Origin: Hymenobacter ruricola
Lineage (GTDB): Bacteria; Bacteroidota; Bacteroidia; Cytophagales; Hymenobacteraceae
Assembly: GCF_015694525.1 (NCBI RefSeq)
Contig: NZ_JADQDM010000024.1
Coordinates: forward strand, 1 to 64,000
DNA: 64,000 nt
Direction: 5' to 3'
Part shown: positions 8,689 to 17,338 of the stretch, piece after piece
Numbering within the stretch: position 1 is the stretch's first letter
How the letters are laid out: each line of letters starts with the position of its first letter
Program-made: the position numbers and the translations under genes
The notes under the pieces: model-generated
Database searches by the model: none
What the model saw: only the letters and a program-made list of their open reading frames with translations
Told to the model about the DNA's origin: nothing

Positions 8689-9765
8689 ATGATGGACTGT
8701 GATTTTCTGGTGGTTGGCCACGGCATTGCGGGCGCCACGCTGGCTTATGTGCTGCGCCAACGGGGCCACCGCGTGCAGGTGTACGACCCCGGCCAGGCCA
8801 ACTCAGCCTCCAACGTGGCGGCCGGCCTCATGAACCCCGTAGCCGGCAAGCGCTTCGCGCTGTCGTGGCGCGCGGCTGAGCTGCTGCCGTTCGCCGCCGC
8901 GTTCTACCGCGAGCTGGAGCAGCGCTTCGACCAGCCGTTTTTCAACGAGTCGCCCATTTTCAAGCTCTTCGGCTCGGTGGAAGAGCAAAACGCCGTGCTG
9001 GCCCGCAGCGCCGACCAGCCCTGGGCCGGCTTCGTGGCCGAGCTCACCACCACCGACCCCGGCCTGGCCGGCGTGCACGCGCCCTTCGGCGGGGCGTGGC
9101 TGCGCGGCGGCGGGCACGTGGCCGTGCGCGAGTTGCTGGCTGCCCTGGCCGCCGAAGGCACCCGCGAGGGCTGGCTGCAGCCCGAAGGTTTTGACTGGAG
9201 CAAGCTGACGACCGACGACGCCGGCGCCACCTACGCGGGCCAGGTGCGGGCCCGGCACGTCGTGTGCTGCGAGGGCGCGGCGGCCGTGCGCAACCCCTAT
9301 TTTAGCTGGCTGCCGCTCACGCCCAACCAGGGCGAGGTGCTGGACGTGGAATGCGCCGGCCTGAGCCCGGCCCAGGTGCTGAACCGCGGCGCCTACGTGG
9401 TGCCGCTGGGCGGCGGGCGCTTCCGGGTGGGCGCCACCTACCGCTGGCCGCCGTTTGCCGAGGGGCCCACGGCCGTGGGGCGCGAGGAGCTGGCGGCCCG
9501 CCTCACGGTGATTACCGACCTGCCGTTTGCCGTGCTGGGGCAGCGGGCGGGCGTGCGGCCCGCCGTGCGCGACCGCCGGCCGCTGCTGGGCCCCCACCCC
9601 ACCGCGCCGGCCTTAAGCTTTTGCGGCGGCTACGGGTCCAAGGGCGTGATGCTGGCCCCGCGGCTGGCCGTGCTGCTGGCCGACTGGCTGGCAGGGCGCG
9701 CCGAACTGTGGCCCGACGTGAGCCTGCACCGCTACAACGCGCTGCGGCCGGTTGGCGTAATTTGA
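8689..9765 (+). CDS. FAD-dependent oxidoreductase, D-amino acid oxidase family
   Basis: This flavoprotein of 358 residues begins with the Rossmann dinucleotide motif VVGHGIAGATLAYVLRQRGH, followed by SNVAAGLMNPVAG. A DAO-type C-terminal end, GGYGSKGVMLAPRLA, contacts FAD. It matches the glycine/D-amino acid oxidase-like family, including ThiO- and MnmC-C-like proteins, but the substrate is not evident. I set the start at the ATG at 8689; a TTG at 8680 is possible but lies inside a likely promoter region. The gene is monocistronic by context, with a repeat upstream and a gap of about 200 bp downstream. Confidence 0.85.
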   Translation: MMDCDFLVVGHGIAGATLAYVLRQRGHRVQVYDPGQANSASNVAAGLMNPVAGKRFALSWRAAELLPFAAAFYRELEQRFDQPFFNESPIFKLFGSVEEQNAVLARSADQPWAGFVAELTTTDPGLAGVHAPFGGAWLRGGGHVAVRELLAALAAEGTREGWLQPEGFDWSKLTTDDAGATYAGQVRARHVVCCEGAAAVRNPYFSWLPLTPNQGEVLDVECAGLSPAQVLNRGAYVVPLGGGRFRVGATYRWPPFAEGPTAVGREELAARLTVITDLPFAVLGQRAGVRPAVRDRRPLLGPHPTAPALSFCGGYGSKGVMLAPRLAVLLADWLAGRAELWPDVSLHRYNALRPVGVI

Positions 9766-9961
9766 GTACTATTGAACCCGGCCCCGGCCGGGCGTGGCCG
9801 GGCCGCGTTTTTCCTGGTGCGATACCGGAACAATTTTCCGCTAAATCCTTTTACTTCAATTCCCCGGGCGGCCCGCCCACCGGGCGGAACCTTTCCTAGG
9901 GCCCGCAGACTTTTTAGCGTTACGCGCGGACGAAAATCCGCTTTTGCTCGTTGCCTCCGTT

Positions 9962-12900
9962 ATGACCATTTCATTATTCACGAAGCGCGCGCTGGGCGCC
10001 CTCGCGCTGCTGCTGCCCTTGCTGGGCCCGCCCGCCGCCCGGGCCCAAACGGCGCAGGAACCTTTTGGGCGGGTGCGCGTGCAGTACAAGCAGTTCAACT
10101 GGCAGCAGCTGAGCACCCAGAATTTTAACGTGATGTACTACGACGGCGGCGAAGGCAGCGCCCGCCGCGCCGCCGAGTACGCCGAAAAAGAGCTGCAGCG
10201 CATCACCTCGCTCATCGGCTATTACCCGTATTCCAAAACCACCCTGCTGTTTTACAACTCGGTGGGCGACCTGCGCCAGAGCAACATCGGCCTCACGGCC
10301 ACCTTGCAGCAGGTGAACGGCGGCGAAACGCCGCTGGCGCGCATGAGCAAGGTCCAGATTGCCTTCGGCGGCCAGGAGACGGAGTTTAAGCGCGAGCTCA
10401 GCACCCAGATAACCCAGGTGCTGCTCAACGACATGATGTACGGCGGCTCCCTGAAGGAAGTGCTGCAGAGCAGCTACCTGCTGCAGCTGCCGGACTGGTT
10501 CATCGGCGGGGCCTCGGCATACGCGGCCGAGGGCTGGAGCGTGGAAATGGACGGCTTCATGCGCGACATGACCAAGCAGTACCCCACGGGCATGCGCACG
10601 GCGCCGTTTTTCCTGCGCAACTCCACGCTGGCGGGCCAGAGCATCTGGAACTATGTGGCCGAGCGCTACGGCTACACCACCATCCAGAATATTCTGAACC
10701 TCACGCGTATTACGCGCGACATTGAGGTGGGCATCAGTTCTTCGCTGAACGTGCCGTTTAAAGTCTTTCTGAAAGACTGGCTCACGTATTACCGCGACCT
10801 CAACGGCCAGCCCGTGGCCACGCTGGTAGAGCCAGACAAGCAATTTCGCCAGGGCGGCCGCAACCGCCACGCCGACGTGTTTTCGCAGCCCGTGGTGAGC
10901 CCCAACGGCCAACTGGTGGCCTACGCCCAGAACGAAGGCGGCCGCTACCGCGTGGTGGTGGTGGACCGCACCGGCAAGCACCGCCGCACCCTGAGCCGCG
11001 GCGGCTACAAAACCCCCGACCAGCAAATTGAGACCCGCCTGCCCGTGCTGGCCTGGCGTGGCAACTCACAAGTGGCCGTGGCCGAGATGAGCCGCGGCGA
11101 AATGACCCTGCGCCTGCGCGACGCCGACGGCCGCGGGCTGGTGCGCCGGGCGCGCGAAGCCATCCGGTTTTCGCGGCCGGCCTCGCTGTTTGCGCCCTAC
11201 GACCAGATTCTGAGCATGAGCTACTCGCCCGATGGCAAGGCGCTGGTGTTTAGCGCGGTGCGCAACGGGCAGAACGACATTTACTTATTGCGGGCCGGCA
11301 GCCGGCAGGCCGAGCAGCTCACCAACGACTTGTTCGACGACGTGCAGCCGGTGTTTTTGCCCAACGGCGAAGGCCTGGTGTTTAGCTCGAACCGCTACCT
11401 CGACTCGGCGGGCCGCGCCCGGCCGGCCACCTTCCAGAACGTGGTGAACAACTACGACTTGTTTGAATACCACCTCGACGGGCGCCCCATTCCGGTGGAA
11501 ACGCTGGTGAGCACCATCTCGAACGAGACGCGTCCCCGGGCCATTTCCAATGAGGAAATTCTGTACCTGGGCGAGGAAAGCGGCGTGCGGGCCCTGTACC
11601 GCTACTCGCTGAAAACTAAGCAGCGCACCATTCTGACGAACTGGCTGCCCAATACGCACGATTTCGACTACAGCCCGCAGACGTCGGCGCTGGTGTTTGT
11701 GGCGCCGACGCAGTCCCGCGACATCCTCTACCTCTACCCCGAATATCCGCTCACGACGAGCTTCCCCCTCACCAAAACGGCCCGGCAGCAAACGCTGGAA
11801 GACCGGTCGGCCCCACCCCGGGCAGCCGCGGCCCCCAAGCCCGCCCCGGCGCCCGCGCCCGTAACGTCTTCGGTTGCCGCCGCGGGCGCGCCGGCCGACT
11901 CGGCCACCACAACGGCACCGGCCAAGGCCCCCAAGCCCGCCAGCAGCACCGTGAACACCAGCGACTACCAGTTTGAGGAAGACGAGCCGGCCCAGCCCTC
12001 GCAAACCAAGCGGCGGCGCCTCACCCCCACGACGGCCTCGACGGCAGCAGCGGCGGCGACGGCGGCCCAGGCCAACGCCCCGGCCCTGAGCGGCCCGTTC
12101 CGCTACGACACCCGCTTTATGGCCGACAACGTGTCGACGGCCCTGTACATGGACCCGCTGGTGGGCGTGGGCCTGCAGTTCAAGGCGGCCCTGACCGACG
12201 TGCTGGAAAACCAGCGCATCGACGCCAGCCTGTTTGGCTTGTTTGACCTGCGCACCAGCAACATCCGGGCGGCCTACACCAACCTCACGCACCGCTACGA
12301 CTGGAGCCTTGCCTACCAGAAGCAGGCCTACTTTTTCGGCATTGGCAACAACAACTTCCGCTACGGCCGCCACGAGGTGGCGCCCACCATTGCCTACCCG
12401 CTCACCCACAACCTGAGCGTGCGCGGCGGCCCCCGCTTCGTGAACATTTCGAGCACCCAACTTGGCGATGCTTCCACCGAAAACGACCTGAGCACCAACT
12501 ACGTGGGCTACAACGGCGAGCTGGTGTTCGACAACAGCATCAACACCGGCGTGAACATGGTGGTGGGCACCCGCCTCAAAGCCAGCGTGCTGAACCTGAC
12601 CAACGTGAACGACAAGGGCAAGAGCTTTGGCAAGTTCGTGATTGACCTGCGCCACTACCAGAAAATCAGCCGCTCCATTGTGTGGGCTAACCGCGCCAGC
12701 TACGGGCAATTTTTCGGTCCGCGCGCCCAGGTGTTCCGCATCGGCGGCATGGACGACTGGGTTATCAACGCCGAATACGACCAGAACCGCTTCCTGCCGG
12801 GCTACTCGGCTGCCGACCAGGTGATGAACCAGGAGTTTGTGACCAACCTGCGCGGCTTCAACTACAGCGCCCGCAGCGGCCCGCGCTACGTGCTGTTCAA

Positions 12901-13246
12901 CAGTGAGCTGCGCGTGCCCATTGTGCAGTATTTCGCCCGGCGCCCCATCTACTCGGGCTTCTTCCGCAACCTGCAGCTCACCGGCTTCGCCGACGCCGGC
13001 ACGGCCTACTCGGGCACCAACCCGTTTGGCCTCGACAACTCGGCCAACACCGTGAAAGTGGTGCCGTCGGGCAACTACTTCTCGGCCACGGTGGTCAACT
13101 TCCGCAACCCCTTCCTTGTGGGCTACGGTGCGGGCATTCGCACCACGCTGCTGGGCTTTTATGGCAAGATGGACGTGGCCTGGGGCCAGGAGGATTACAT
13201 CACCAAAGGCCCGAAATTCTACTTCACGCTGGGCTACGATTTTTAA
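9962..13246 (+). CDS. TolB-like propeller fused to outer-membrane beta-barrel
   Basis: A protein of 1094 residues with an unusual domain chain. After a signal peptide (TISLFTKRALGALALLLPLL, cleaved near ARAQ) come about 270 residues resembling the helical peptidase-MA type, but without a HExxH zinc motif. A WD40/PD40 TolB-like propeller follows, with strand pairs such as VVSPNGQLVAYAQNEGGRYR, MSYSPDGKALVFSAVRNGQN and VFLPNGEGLVFSSNRY. Next is a Pro/Ala-rich linker near residues 610-700, then a C-terminal barrel-like half ending in YFTLGYDF with a terminal Phe typical of outer-membrane barrels. The role is unknown; it is probably an envelope protein. A terminator follows. Confidence 0.8.
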   Translation: MTISLFTKRALGALALLLPLLGPPAARAQTAQEPFGRVRVQYKQFNWQQLSTQNFNVMYYDGGEGSARRAAEYAEKELQRITSLIGYYPYSKTTLLFYNSVGDLRQSNIGLTATLQQVNGGETPLARMSKVQIAFGGQETEFKRELSTQITQVLLNDMMYGGSLKEVLQSSYLLQLPDWFIGGASAYAAEGWSVEMDGFMRDMTKQYPTGMRTAPFFLRNSTLAGQSIWNYVAERYGYTTIQNILNLTRITRDIEVGISSSLNVPFKVFLKDWLTYYRDLNGQPVATLVEPDKQFRQGGRNRHADVFSQPVVSPNGQLVAYAQNEGGRYRVVVVDRTGKHRRTLSRGGYKTPDQQIETRLPVLAWRGNSQVAVAEMSRGEMTLRLRDADGRGLVRRAREAIRFSRPASLFAPYDQILSMSYSPDGKALVFSAVRNGQNDIYLLRAGSRQAEQLTNDLFDDVQPVFLPNGEGLVFSSNRYLDSAGRARPATFQNVVNNYDLFEYHLDGRPIPVETLVSTISNETRPRAISNEEILYLGEESGVRALYRYSLKTKQRTILTNWLPNTHDFDYSPQTSALVFVAPTQSRDILYLYPEYPLTTSFPLTKTARQQTLEDRSAPPRAAAAPKPAPAPAPVTSSVAAAGAPADSATTTAPAKAPKPASSTVNTSDYQFEEDEPAQPSQTKRRRLTPTTASTAAAAATAAQANAPALSGPFRYDTRFMADNVSTALYMDPLVGVGLQFKAALTDVLENQRIDASLFGLFDLRTSNIRAAYTNLTHRYDWSLAYQKQAYFFGIGNNNFRYGRHEVAPTIAYPLTHNLSVRGGPRFVNISSTQLGDASTENDLSTNYVGYNGELVFDNSINTGVNMVVGTRLKASVLNLTNVNDKGKSFGKFVIDLRHYQKISRSIVWANRASYGQFFGPRAQVFRIGGMDDWVINAEYDQNRFLPGYSAADQVMNQEFVTNLRGFNYSARSGPRYVLFNSELRVPIVQYFARRPIYSGFFRNLQLTGFADAGTAYSGTNPFGLDNSANTVKVVPSGNYFSATVVNFRNPFLVGYGAGIRTTLLGFYGKMDVAWGQEDYITKGPKFYFTLGYDF

Positions 13247-13298
13247 CGGGCAAGCGTGGATGGTCAGTGGTTAGCACTGAATTGATGACGCTTGAGAA

Positions 13299-13330
13299 GG
13301 CTCCTGGCTTGATAGCCAGGAGCCTTTTTT
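13299..13330 (+). terminator. intrinsic terminator
   Basis: A GC-rich stem (ggctcctggct / agccaggagcc) with a TGAT-type loop is followed by six T residues. It ends the transcript of the propeller-barrel gene. Confidence 0.9.
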
Positions 13331-13397
13331 GTTTCGCTCCGCTCAACAAGCCGTCGATTCCGTTATTTGTGCATCTCCAACCAAGCCCCTTCCCGCT

Positions 13398-14930
13398 ATG
13401 AAAAAGTTGCTACTCTCCGGCCTGATGCTCCTGCTGTCGGGCTCCGGCGCTTACGCCCAGTTCCAGACGCCCGGCACCGGCGTGCGCTGGACGCTGGCCC
13501 AGTTGGCCGCCGCGCCCGGCTCCAACGTGGTGCTGACCGGCCCCGGCACCTACGCCGTGAACGGTGACCTGCGCCTCAGCCCCACCGATACGCTGGCCAT
13601 CACGACCAACGCCGCGTTGCGCGTGGCCGCGGCGGCCCTGGTGACCGTGGACGGGGTGCTGCTGGTGAACCCGCGCGACTCGGTCAAAATTACGGCCCAG
13701 GCCAGCGCGGCGCCGTTTAAGGGCCTCACGTTTTCGGCCACCAGCCAGGGTTCGCGCCTGCGCAAAACCATTGTGGAATACGGCGGCGGCATCCGCATTC
13801 TCGACAATGACCTGCTGCTGGACAGCTGCGTGGTACGCTACCAGGTGTCGCGCATCGGCACCACCAGCACCAACAGTGGGGCCATCAGCCCCTCGGGCGG
13901 GGCGCCGCGCATCCTGAACTGTCGCATTTATGACAATGCCCGCTCCGGCGTCTTGAGCCCGGCCAACCGCAACACCTCGCCGATAATCCGGAACTGCGTG
14001 TTCCGCAACAACGACACGGAAAACGCGAACTATCCGCAGATTAACCTCGGCATTGGCGGCGCCACGCCCATTGTGGTGGAGGGCTGCCGCGTGACGGGCG
14101 GTCCCTACAACATGGCCGGGGGCGTGTCGGTGTCGAACCTGCTGGGCTCGGCCGGCACCACGCAGGTGCTCATCCGCCAGAACCGCATTGCCAACAACCG
14201 CTACGGCGTGGCCTTGCTGGGCTCGGGCATTCAGGCCGTGGTCACCCGCAACGTCATTGAAAACAACAACATCAACCCCAACGCCAACACCGGTGGCAGC
14301 GGCATCAACCTGCAGGGCGGCGCCACCCTCACCGGTGTGGCCAGCCGCAACGTGCTGCGCGGCAACCTCTGGGGCGTGACGGTGTTGCGCACCTCTACCA
14401 CGAGCACCACCCCCGGCCCCACCATGAGCTTTGGCGACATCAGCAGCACCGACAGCCTGAACGTGGGCCGCAACCTGCTCTACAACAACGGCAACGGCGG
14501 GCAGGTGTACGATTTCTACCTGAACATGCCCGACAACATGCTGGCCCAGAACAACGACTGGGGCACCAACTCGGCCGCCGTGGCCGAAAGCCACATCGTG
14601 CACCAGGTGGACCAGCCGGCCCTGGGTTTGCTCAATTTCCTGCCCCTGCGCGCCACCACCGTGCTGGCCGCCCGCCCGGCCGCCCCGGCGCTGGATATGG
14701 CCGCCTACCCCAATCCCGCCCACGGCACCCTGAACCTGCGCCTGCCCGGCAATGCGCCCGCCACGCTGCGCCTGCGCAACCTGCTGGGCCAGGCCGTGTA
14801 CGCCGCCGAAGCCACACCGGCCAGCGGCCGGCTGACCTTGCCGCTGGGTGCCCTGGCCCCCGGCCTCTACGTGCTGGAAGTGAGCCAGCAAGGCCGCACC
14901 GCTAGCGCAAAAGTGGTGGTCGGGGAATAA
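13398..14930 (+). CDS. secreted right-handed beta-helix protein with T9SS sorting domain
   Basis: This exported protein has 510 residues. The signal peptide KKLLLSGLMLLLSGSGAYAQ is followed by a long repetitive region with right-handed beta-helix character: asparagine-rich turns such as RNCVFRNND, RQNRIANNRYG, TRNVIENNN and SRNVLRGNLWG, as in pectate-lyase-like folds. The C-terminal 80 residues are a T9SS type A sorting domain, with MAAYPNPAHGTLNLRLP, RLRNLLGQAVY and LAPGLYVLEVSQQGR, so it should be exported through the PorU/V/Z machinery also encoded here. No catalytic residues are recognisable, so it could be a polysaccharide-active enzyme or a structural protein. Confidence 0.85.
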   Translation: MKKLLLSGLMLLLSGSGAYAQFQTPGTGVRWTLAQLAAAPGSNVVLTGPGTYAVNGDLRLSPTDTLAITTNAALRVAAAALVTVDGVLLVNPRDSVKITAQASAAPFKGLTFSATSQGSRLRKTIVEYGGGIRILDNDLLLDSCVVRYQVSRIGTTSTNSGAISPSGGAPRILNCRIYDNARSGVLSPANRNTSPIIRNCVFRNNDTENANYPQINLGIGGATPIVVEGCRVTGGPYNMAGGVSVSNLLGSAGTTQVLIRQNRIANNRYGVALLGSGIQAVVTRNVIENNNINPNANTGGSGINLQGGATLTGVASRNVLRGNLWGVTVLRTSTTSTTPGPTMSFGDISSTDSLNVGRNLLYNNGNGGQVYDFYLNMPDNMLAQNNDWGTNSAAVAESHIVHQVDQPALGLLNFLPLRATTVLAARPAAPALDMAAYPNPAHGTLNLRLPGNAPATLRLRNLLGQAVYAAEATPASGRLTLPLGALAPGLYVLEVSQQGRTASAKVVVGE

Positions 14931-14948
14931 TCCAGGGCGGGTCGGGCG

Positions 14949-14957
14949 TATCTTTGC
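14949..14957 (+). promoter_or_regulatory. -7 promoter motif upstream of ccmB
   Basis: TATCTTTGC matches the Bacteroidota -7 consensus TAnnTTTG(C). It overlaps the TTG at 14954 that would otherwise be taken as the ccmB start, which argues for a downstream start. No clear -33 TTG is present at the usual spacing. Confidence 0.6.
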
Positions 14958-14980
14958 GGCCCGAAACGAACCTGCTGACC

Positions 14981-15655
14981 GTGCCCCTGCTCCGCGAAAT
15001 TTCCACTCTGTTAGCCAAAGACTTCCGCCTCGAATGGCGGCAGCGTGCGGCACTGGGCGGGCTACTGCTGTACGTGGGCAGCACGGTGTTTGTGTGCTTT
15101 CTGAGCTTCAGCCTGCGCGGCGGCACGCCCCCGCCCCCGGCCTGGAACGCGCTGCTGTGGGTCATCCTGCTGTTTGCGGCCATCAATGCGGTGGCGAAGG
15201 GCTTCATGCAGGAAAGCGCCGGGCAGCGGCTGTACTACTACACGCTGGTGCGGCCCCAGGCCATTATCCTGGCCAAAATGCTCTACAATGCGCTGCTGCT
15301 GACGGTGGTGGCGCTGCTGGGGCTGTTTCTGTACACGGTTTTTCTAGGCAATCCCATTCAGAGTCCCGGGCTGTTTGTGGGCAACCTGCTGCTGGGTGCG
15401 CTGGGCTTCGCCACCACGCTCACGCTGGTGTCGGGCATCGCAGCCAAAGCCGGCGGCAACGGCGCCACGCTCATGGCCGTGCTCGGCTTCCCCATCATGG
15501 TGCCCATGCTGCTGCTGCTCGTTAAGGTGAGCAAAAATGCGCTGGACGGGCTGGACTGGAGCGTCAGCCAAAGCTCGGTGCTCACGCTGGTGGCCTTGAA
15601 TATGATTGTGGGCGCCACCTCATACCTGCTGTTTCCTTTTTTGTGGCGCGGCTAA
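14981..15655 (+). CDS. ccmB: haem exporter membrane protein CcmB
   Basis: This integral membrane protein of about 224 residues has six hydrophobic segments and the CcmB-type N-terminal LLAKDFRLEWRQRAALGGLL. A conserved region RLYYYTLVRPQAIILAKMLYN lies in the middle. CcmB is the permease partner of the CcmA ATPase in system I cytochrome c maturation, releasing haem-loaded CcmE (family knowledge). I place the start at the GTG at 14981 because the upstream TTG lies within a -7 promoter motif and family members begin near the LLREI sequence. It is first in the ccmBCDE-x-F group; no ccmA is seen nearby. Confidence 0.9.
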   Translation: MPLLREISTLLAKDFRLEWRQRAALGGLLLYVGSTVFVCFLSFSLRGGTPPPPAWNALLWVILLFAAINAVAKGFMQESAGQRLYYYTLVRPQAIILAKMLYNALLLTVVALLGLFLYTVFLGNPIQSPGLFVGNLLLGALGFATTLTLVSGIAAKAGGNGATLMAVLGFPIMVPMLLLLVKVSKNALDGLDWSVSQSSVLTLVALNMIVGATSYLLFPFLWRG

Positions 15656-15676
15656 CATCCAGTTTCTTAGTTATCA

Positions 15677-16444
15677 ATGAATAATAAAACTATTTTAATA
15701 GGTGTAATTGCCTCCATTGCGAGTATAGCATTGCCTATCTTGGGCGTGTGGGGCGGGCAATACCTCATCGAGCAGCGCACGTCGGGCGTGGTGTGGAAGT
15801 CCATCACGGCATTGCTGCTGATTGGGGCTTCGGCGGTGGGCATCTTGATTGCGGTGCCGCGGCTGCCCATCGTAAACGAGAGCATCCGGAACCTGTTTTT
15901 CCACGTGCCCATGTGGTTTTCCATGATTATGGTGCTGCTGGTGTCGGTGTGGTACTCCATCCGCTACCTGCGCGAGCCGAGTGAGCGGCTGGACGTGCTG
16001 GCCCACGAGTCGGCCAAAACGGGCATCGTGCTGGGGCTTTTGGGTTTGGCCACCGGCAGCGTGTGGGCCAAGTTCACCTGGGGCGCGTGGTGGACGCCCG
16101 ACCCGCGGTTGAACGGCGCGGCCGTGGCCATGCTCATCTACGGCGCCTACCTGGTGCTGCGCGGCTCCTTCCGCGACGAGCAGCAGCGGGCGCGGGTGTC
16201 GGCCATCTACAACATCTTTGCGTTTGCGGCGGCCATTCCGCTGCTGTTTGTGCTGCCGCGCCTGAGCGGCCCTTCGCTGCACCCCGGCCAGACCGGCAAC
16301 CCCGGCTTCAACCAATACGACCTCGACAACACCATGCGACAGGTGTTTTACCCCGCCGTCATCGGCTGGATTTTGTTTGCCTTCTGGCTCACCCAGGTCA
16401 GCAGCCGCTTTGCTTTCCTGAAATTGAAACACGATGAAAATTAA
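15677..16444 (+). CDS. ccmC: cytochrome c maturation protein CcmC
   Basis: This 255-residue membrane protein of the haem-handling family has about six transmembrane segments. A conserved His lies in IRNLFFHVPMWFSMIM, and a tryptophan-rich periplasmic segment reads KFTWGAWWTPDPRLNG, the CcmC form of the WWD motif. It loads haem onto CcmE in the periplasm (family knowledge). The start is the ATG after a short spacer from ccmB, and the 3' end overlaps the next gene by 11 bp, indicating translational coupling. Confidence 0.93.
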   Translation: MNNKTILIGVIASIASIALPILGVWGGQYLIEQRTSGVVWKSITALLLIGASAVGILIAVPRLPIVNESIRNLFFHVPMWFSMIMVLLVSVWYSIRYLREPSERLDVLAHESAKTGIVLGLLGLATGSVWAKFTWGAWWTPDPRLNGAAVAMLIYGAYLVLRGSFRDEQQRARVSAIYNIFAFAAAIPLLFVLPRLSGPSLHPGQTGNPGFNQYDLDNTMRQVFYPAVIGWILFAFWLTQVSSRFAFLKLKHDEN

Positions 16445-16679
16445 GCTCTCGCCGCGCCCCGCGGCCCTGTTTCTGCTGTTGCTGACGCTGCTGTTCAACG
16501 CCGCCACCGCATTGGCCCAAGCCCCGGCCGCCGAGCCCGAAATGGCCGACGCCCTGCGCGCCAACGGCAAAATCTACGTGGTGGTGGCCGTGGTGGTCAT
16601 CATCGTGGGTGGCCTGCTCACTTACCTTATTTCACTCGACCGCAAGGTGAGCCGCCTGGAAGAAGAAATAAAAAAATAG
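16434..16679 (+). CDS. ccmD: CcmD-like small membrane protein
   Basis: This 81-residue protein has an N-terminal signal-like hydrophobic segment (AALFLLLLTLLFNAATALAQ). A second transmembrane helix, KIYVVVAVVVIIVGGLLTYL, is followed by the charged tail DRKVSRLEEEIKK. The single C-terminal helix with a basic/acidic tail and the position between ccmC and ccmE match CcmD, which helps release holo-CcmE. The start overlaps ccmC. The extra N-terminal segment makes it longer than proteobacterial CcmD. Confidence 0.78.
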   Translation: MKIKLSPRPAALFLLLLTLLFNAATALAQAPAAEPEMADALRANGKIYVVVAVVVIIVGGLLTYLISLDRKVSRLEEEIKK

Positions 16680-16739
16680 CCGGGCACCTGCCGCCCGGTT
16701 GCGCTGTTACCCCTGCGCCCCCGGCGCGCGGAACCCCAG

Positions 16740-16781
16740 AAAATCTGTTCAATCCGTGAAAATCTGTTCAATCTGCGGTCT
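16740..16781 (+). promoter_or_regulatory. repeated leader directly upstream of ccmE, shared with aspS
   Basis: The leader has an internal direct repeat of AAAATCTGTTCAATC and ends in AATCTGCGGTCT just before the ATG. A very similar run, ending AATCTGCGGTCC, abuts the aspS start codon on the other strand at 41023-41064. Its function is unknown; it lies in the presumed 5' untranslated region. Confidence 0.55.
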
Positions 16782-17213
16782 ATGAAGAAGTCGCACATTT
16801 TCGTCATGGCCATCATTGCGGTGGCCGCCGCCATCATCCTCAGCACCACCGCCGACGCCAGCGTGTACGTGGGCTTCGGCGAAGCCCGCCAGCGTGCCGC
16901 TGAGGGCAACACCACCAAAGTGCACGTGGTGGGCAAGCTGCCGCGGGATTCTGCCAAGCAGCCCATGGGCCTGGAGTACGACCCCATGACGGACCCCAAC
17001 TACTTCGCCTTCACGCTGGTGGACACACTGCACGTGGCCCAGCGCGTGGTGTACAATAACCCCAAGCCGCAGGACTTCGACGCTTCGGAGCAAGTGGTGA
17101 TTACCGGCTGCATGAAGGGGAACGTCTTCATGGCCGACAACATCCTGCTGAAGTGCCCCAGCAAATACGTGAAGAAGGATTTGAACCAGGGCGCCACGGC
17201 TTCAGTCAAATAA
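16782..17213 (+). CDS. ccmE: haem chaperone CcmE, CxxxY type
   Basis: This membrane-anchored periplasmic OB-fold haem chaperone has 143 residues. An N-terminal helix HIFVMAIIAVAAAIILSTTA is followed by a beta domain and the conserved GCMKGNVFMADNILLKC segment. Where classical CcmE has a haem-binding HxxxY, this one reads C125-P-S-K-Y129, the CxxxY variant known from archaeal and some sulfate-reducer CcmE proteins. It receives haem from CcmC and delivers it to CcmF. It is 102 bp from ccmD and preceded by an unusual leader. Confidence 0.9.
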   Translation: MKKSHIFVMAIIAVAAAIILSTTADASVYVGFGEARQRAAEGNTTKVHVVGKLPRDSAKQPMGLEYDPMTDPNYFAFTLVDTLHVAQRVVYNNPKPQDFDASEQVVITGCMKGNVFMADNILLKCPSKYVKKDLNQGATASVK

Positions 17214-17240
17214 GCTGGTATTGCTCATCCCTTTCCCGCC

Positions 17241-17338
17241 CGTCATGCAGAGCGGAGCGAAGCATCTTTACCGCTGCAGTAATTCAATCAAAAGAATTAG
17301 TAGCGCGGTAGAGATGCTTCGCTGCGCTCTGCATGACG
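17241..17338. repeat. type A palindromic repeat A3
   Basis: The left arm 17241-17274 and the right arm 17305-17338 are 34-bp inverted copies with two mismatches (ends CGTCATGCAGAGCG). The right arm contains an ATG at 17314 that is in frame with the following signal peptide. Confidence 0.9.

Noticed and set aside
11285..12709. Long minus-strand ORF opposite the propeller-barrel gene
   Set aside because: A shadow frame of a clear protein with propeller and barrel motifs.
14954..14980. TTG start of ccmB at 14954
   Set aside because: It overlaps a -7 promoter motif, so it is unlikely to be in the transcript.
13410..15053. 547-residue minus-strand ORF opposite the beta-helix gene
   Set aside because: A His/Gly/Ala-rich shadow frame; the plus-strand frame has a signal peptide and a sorting domain.
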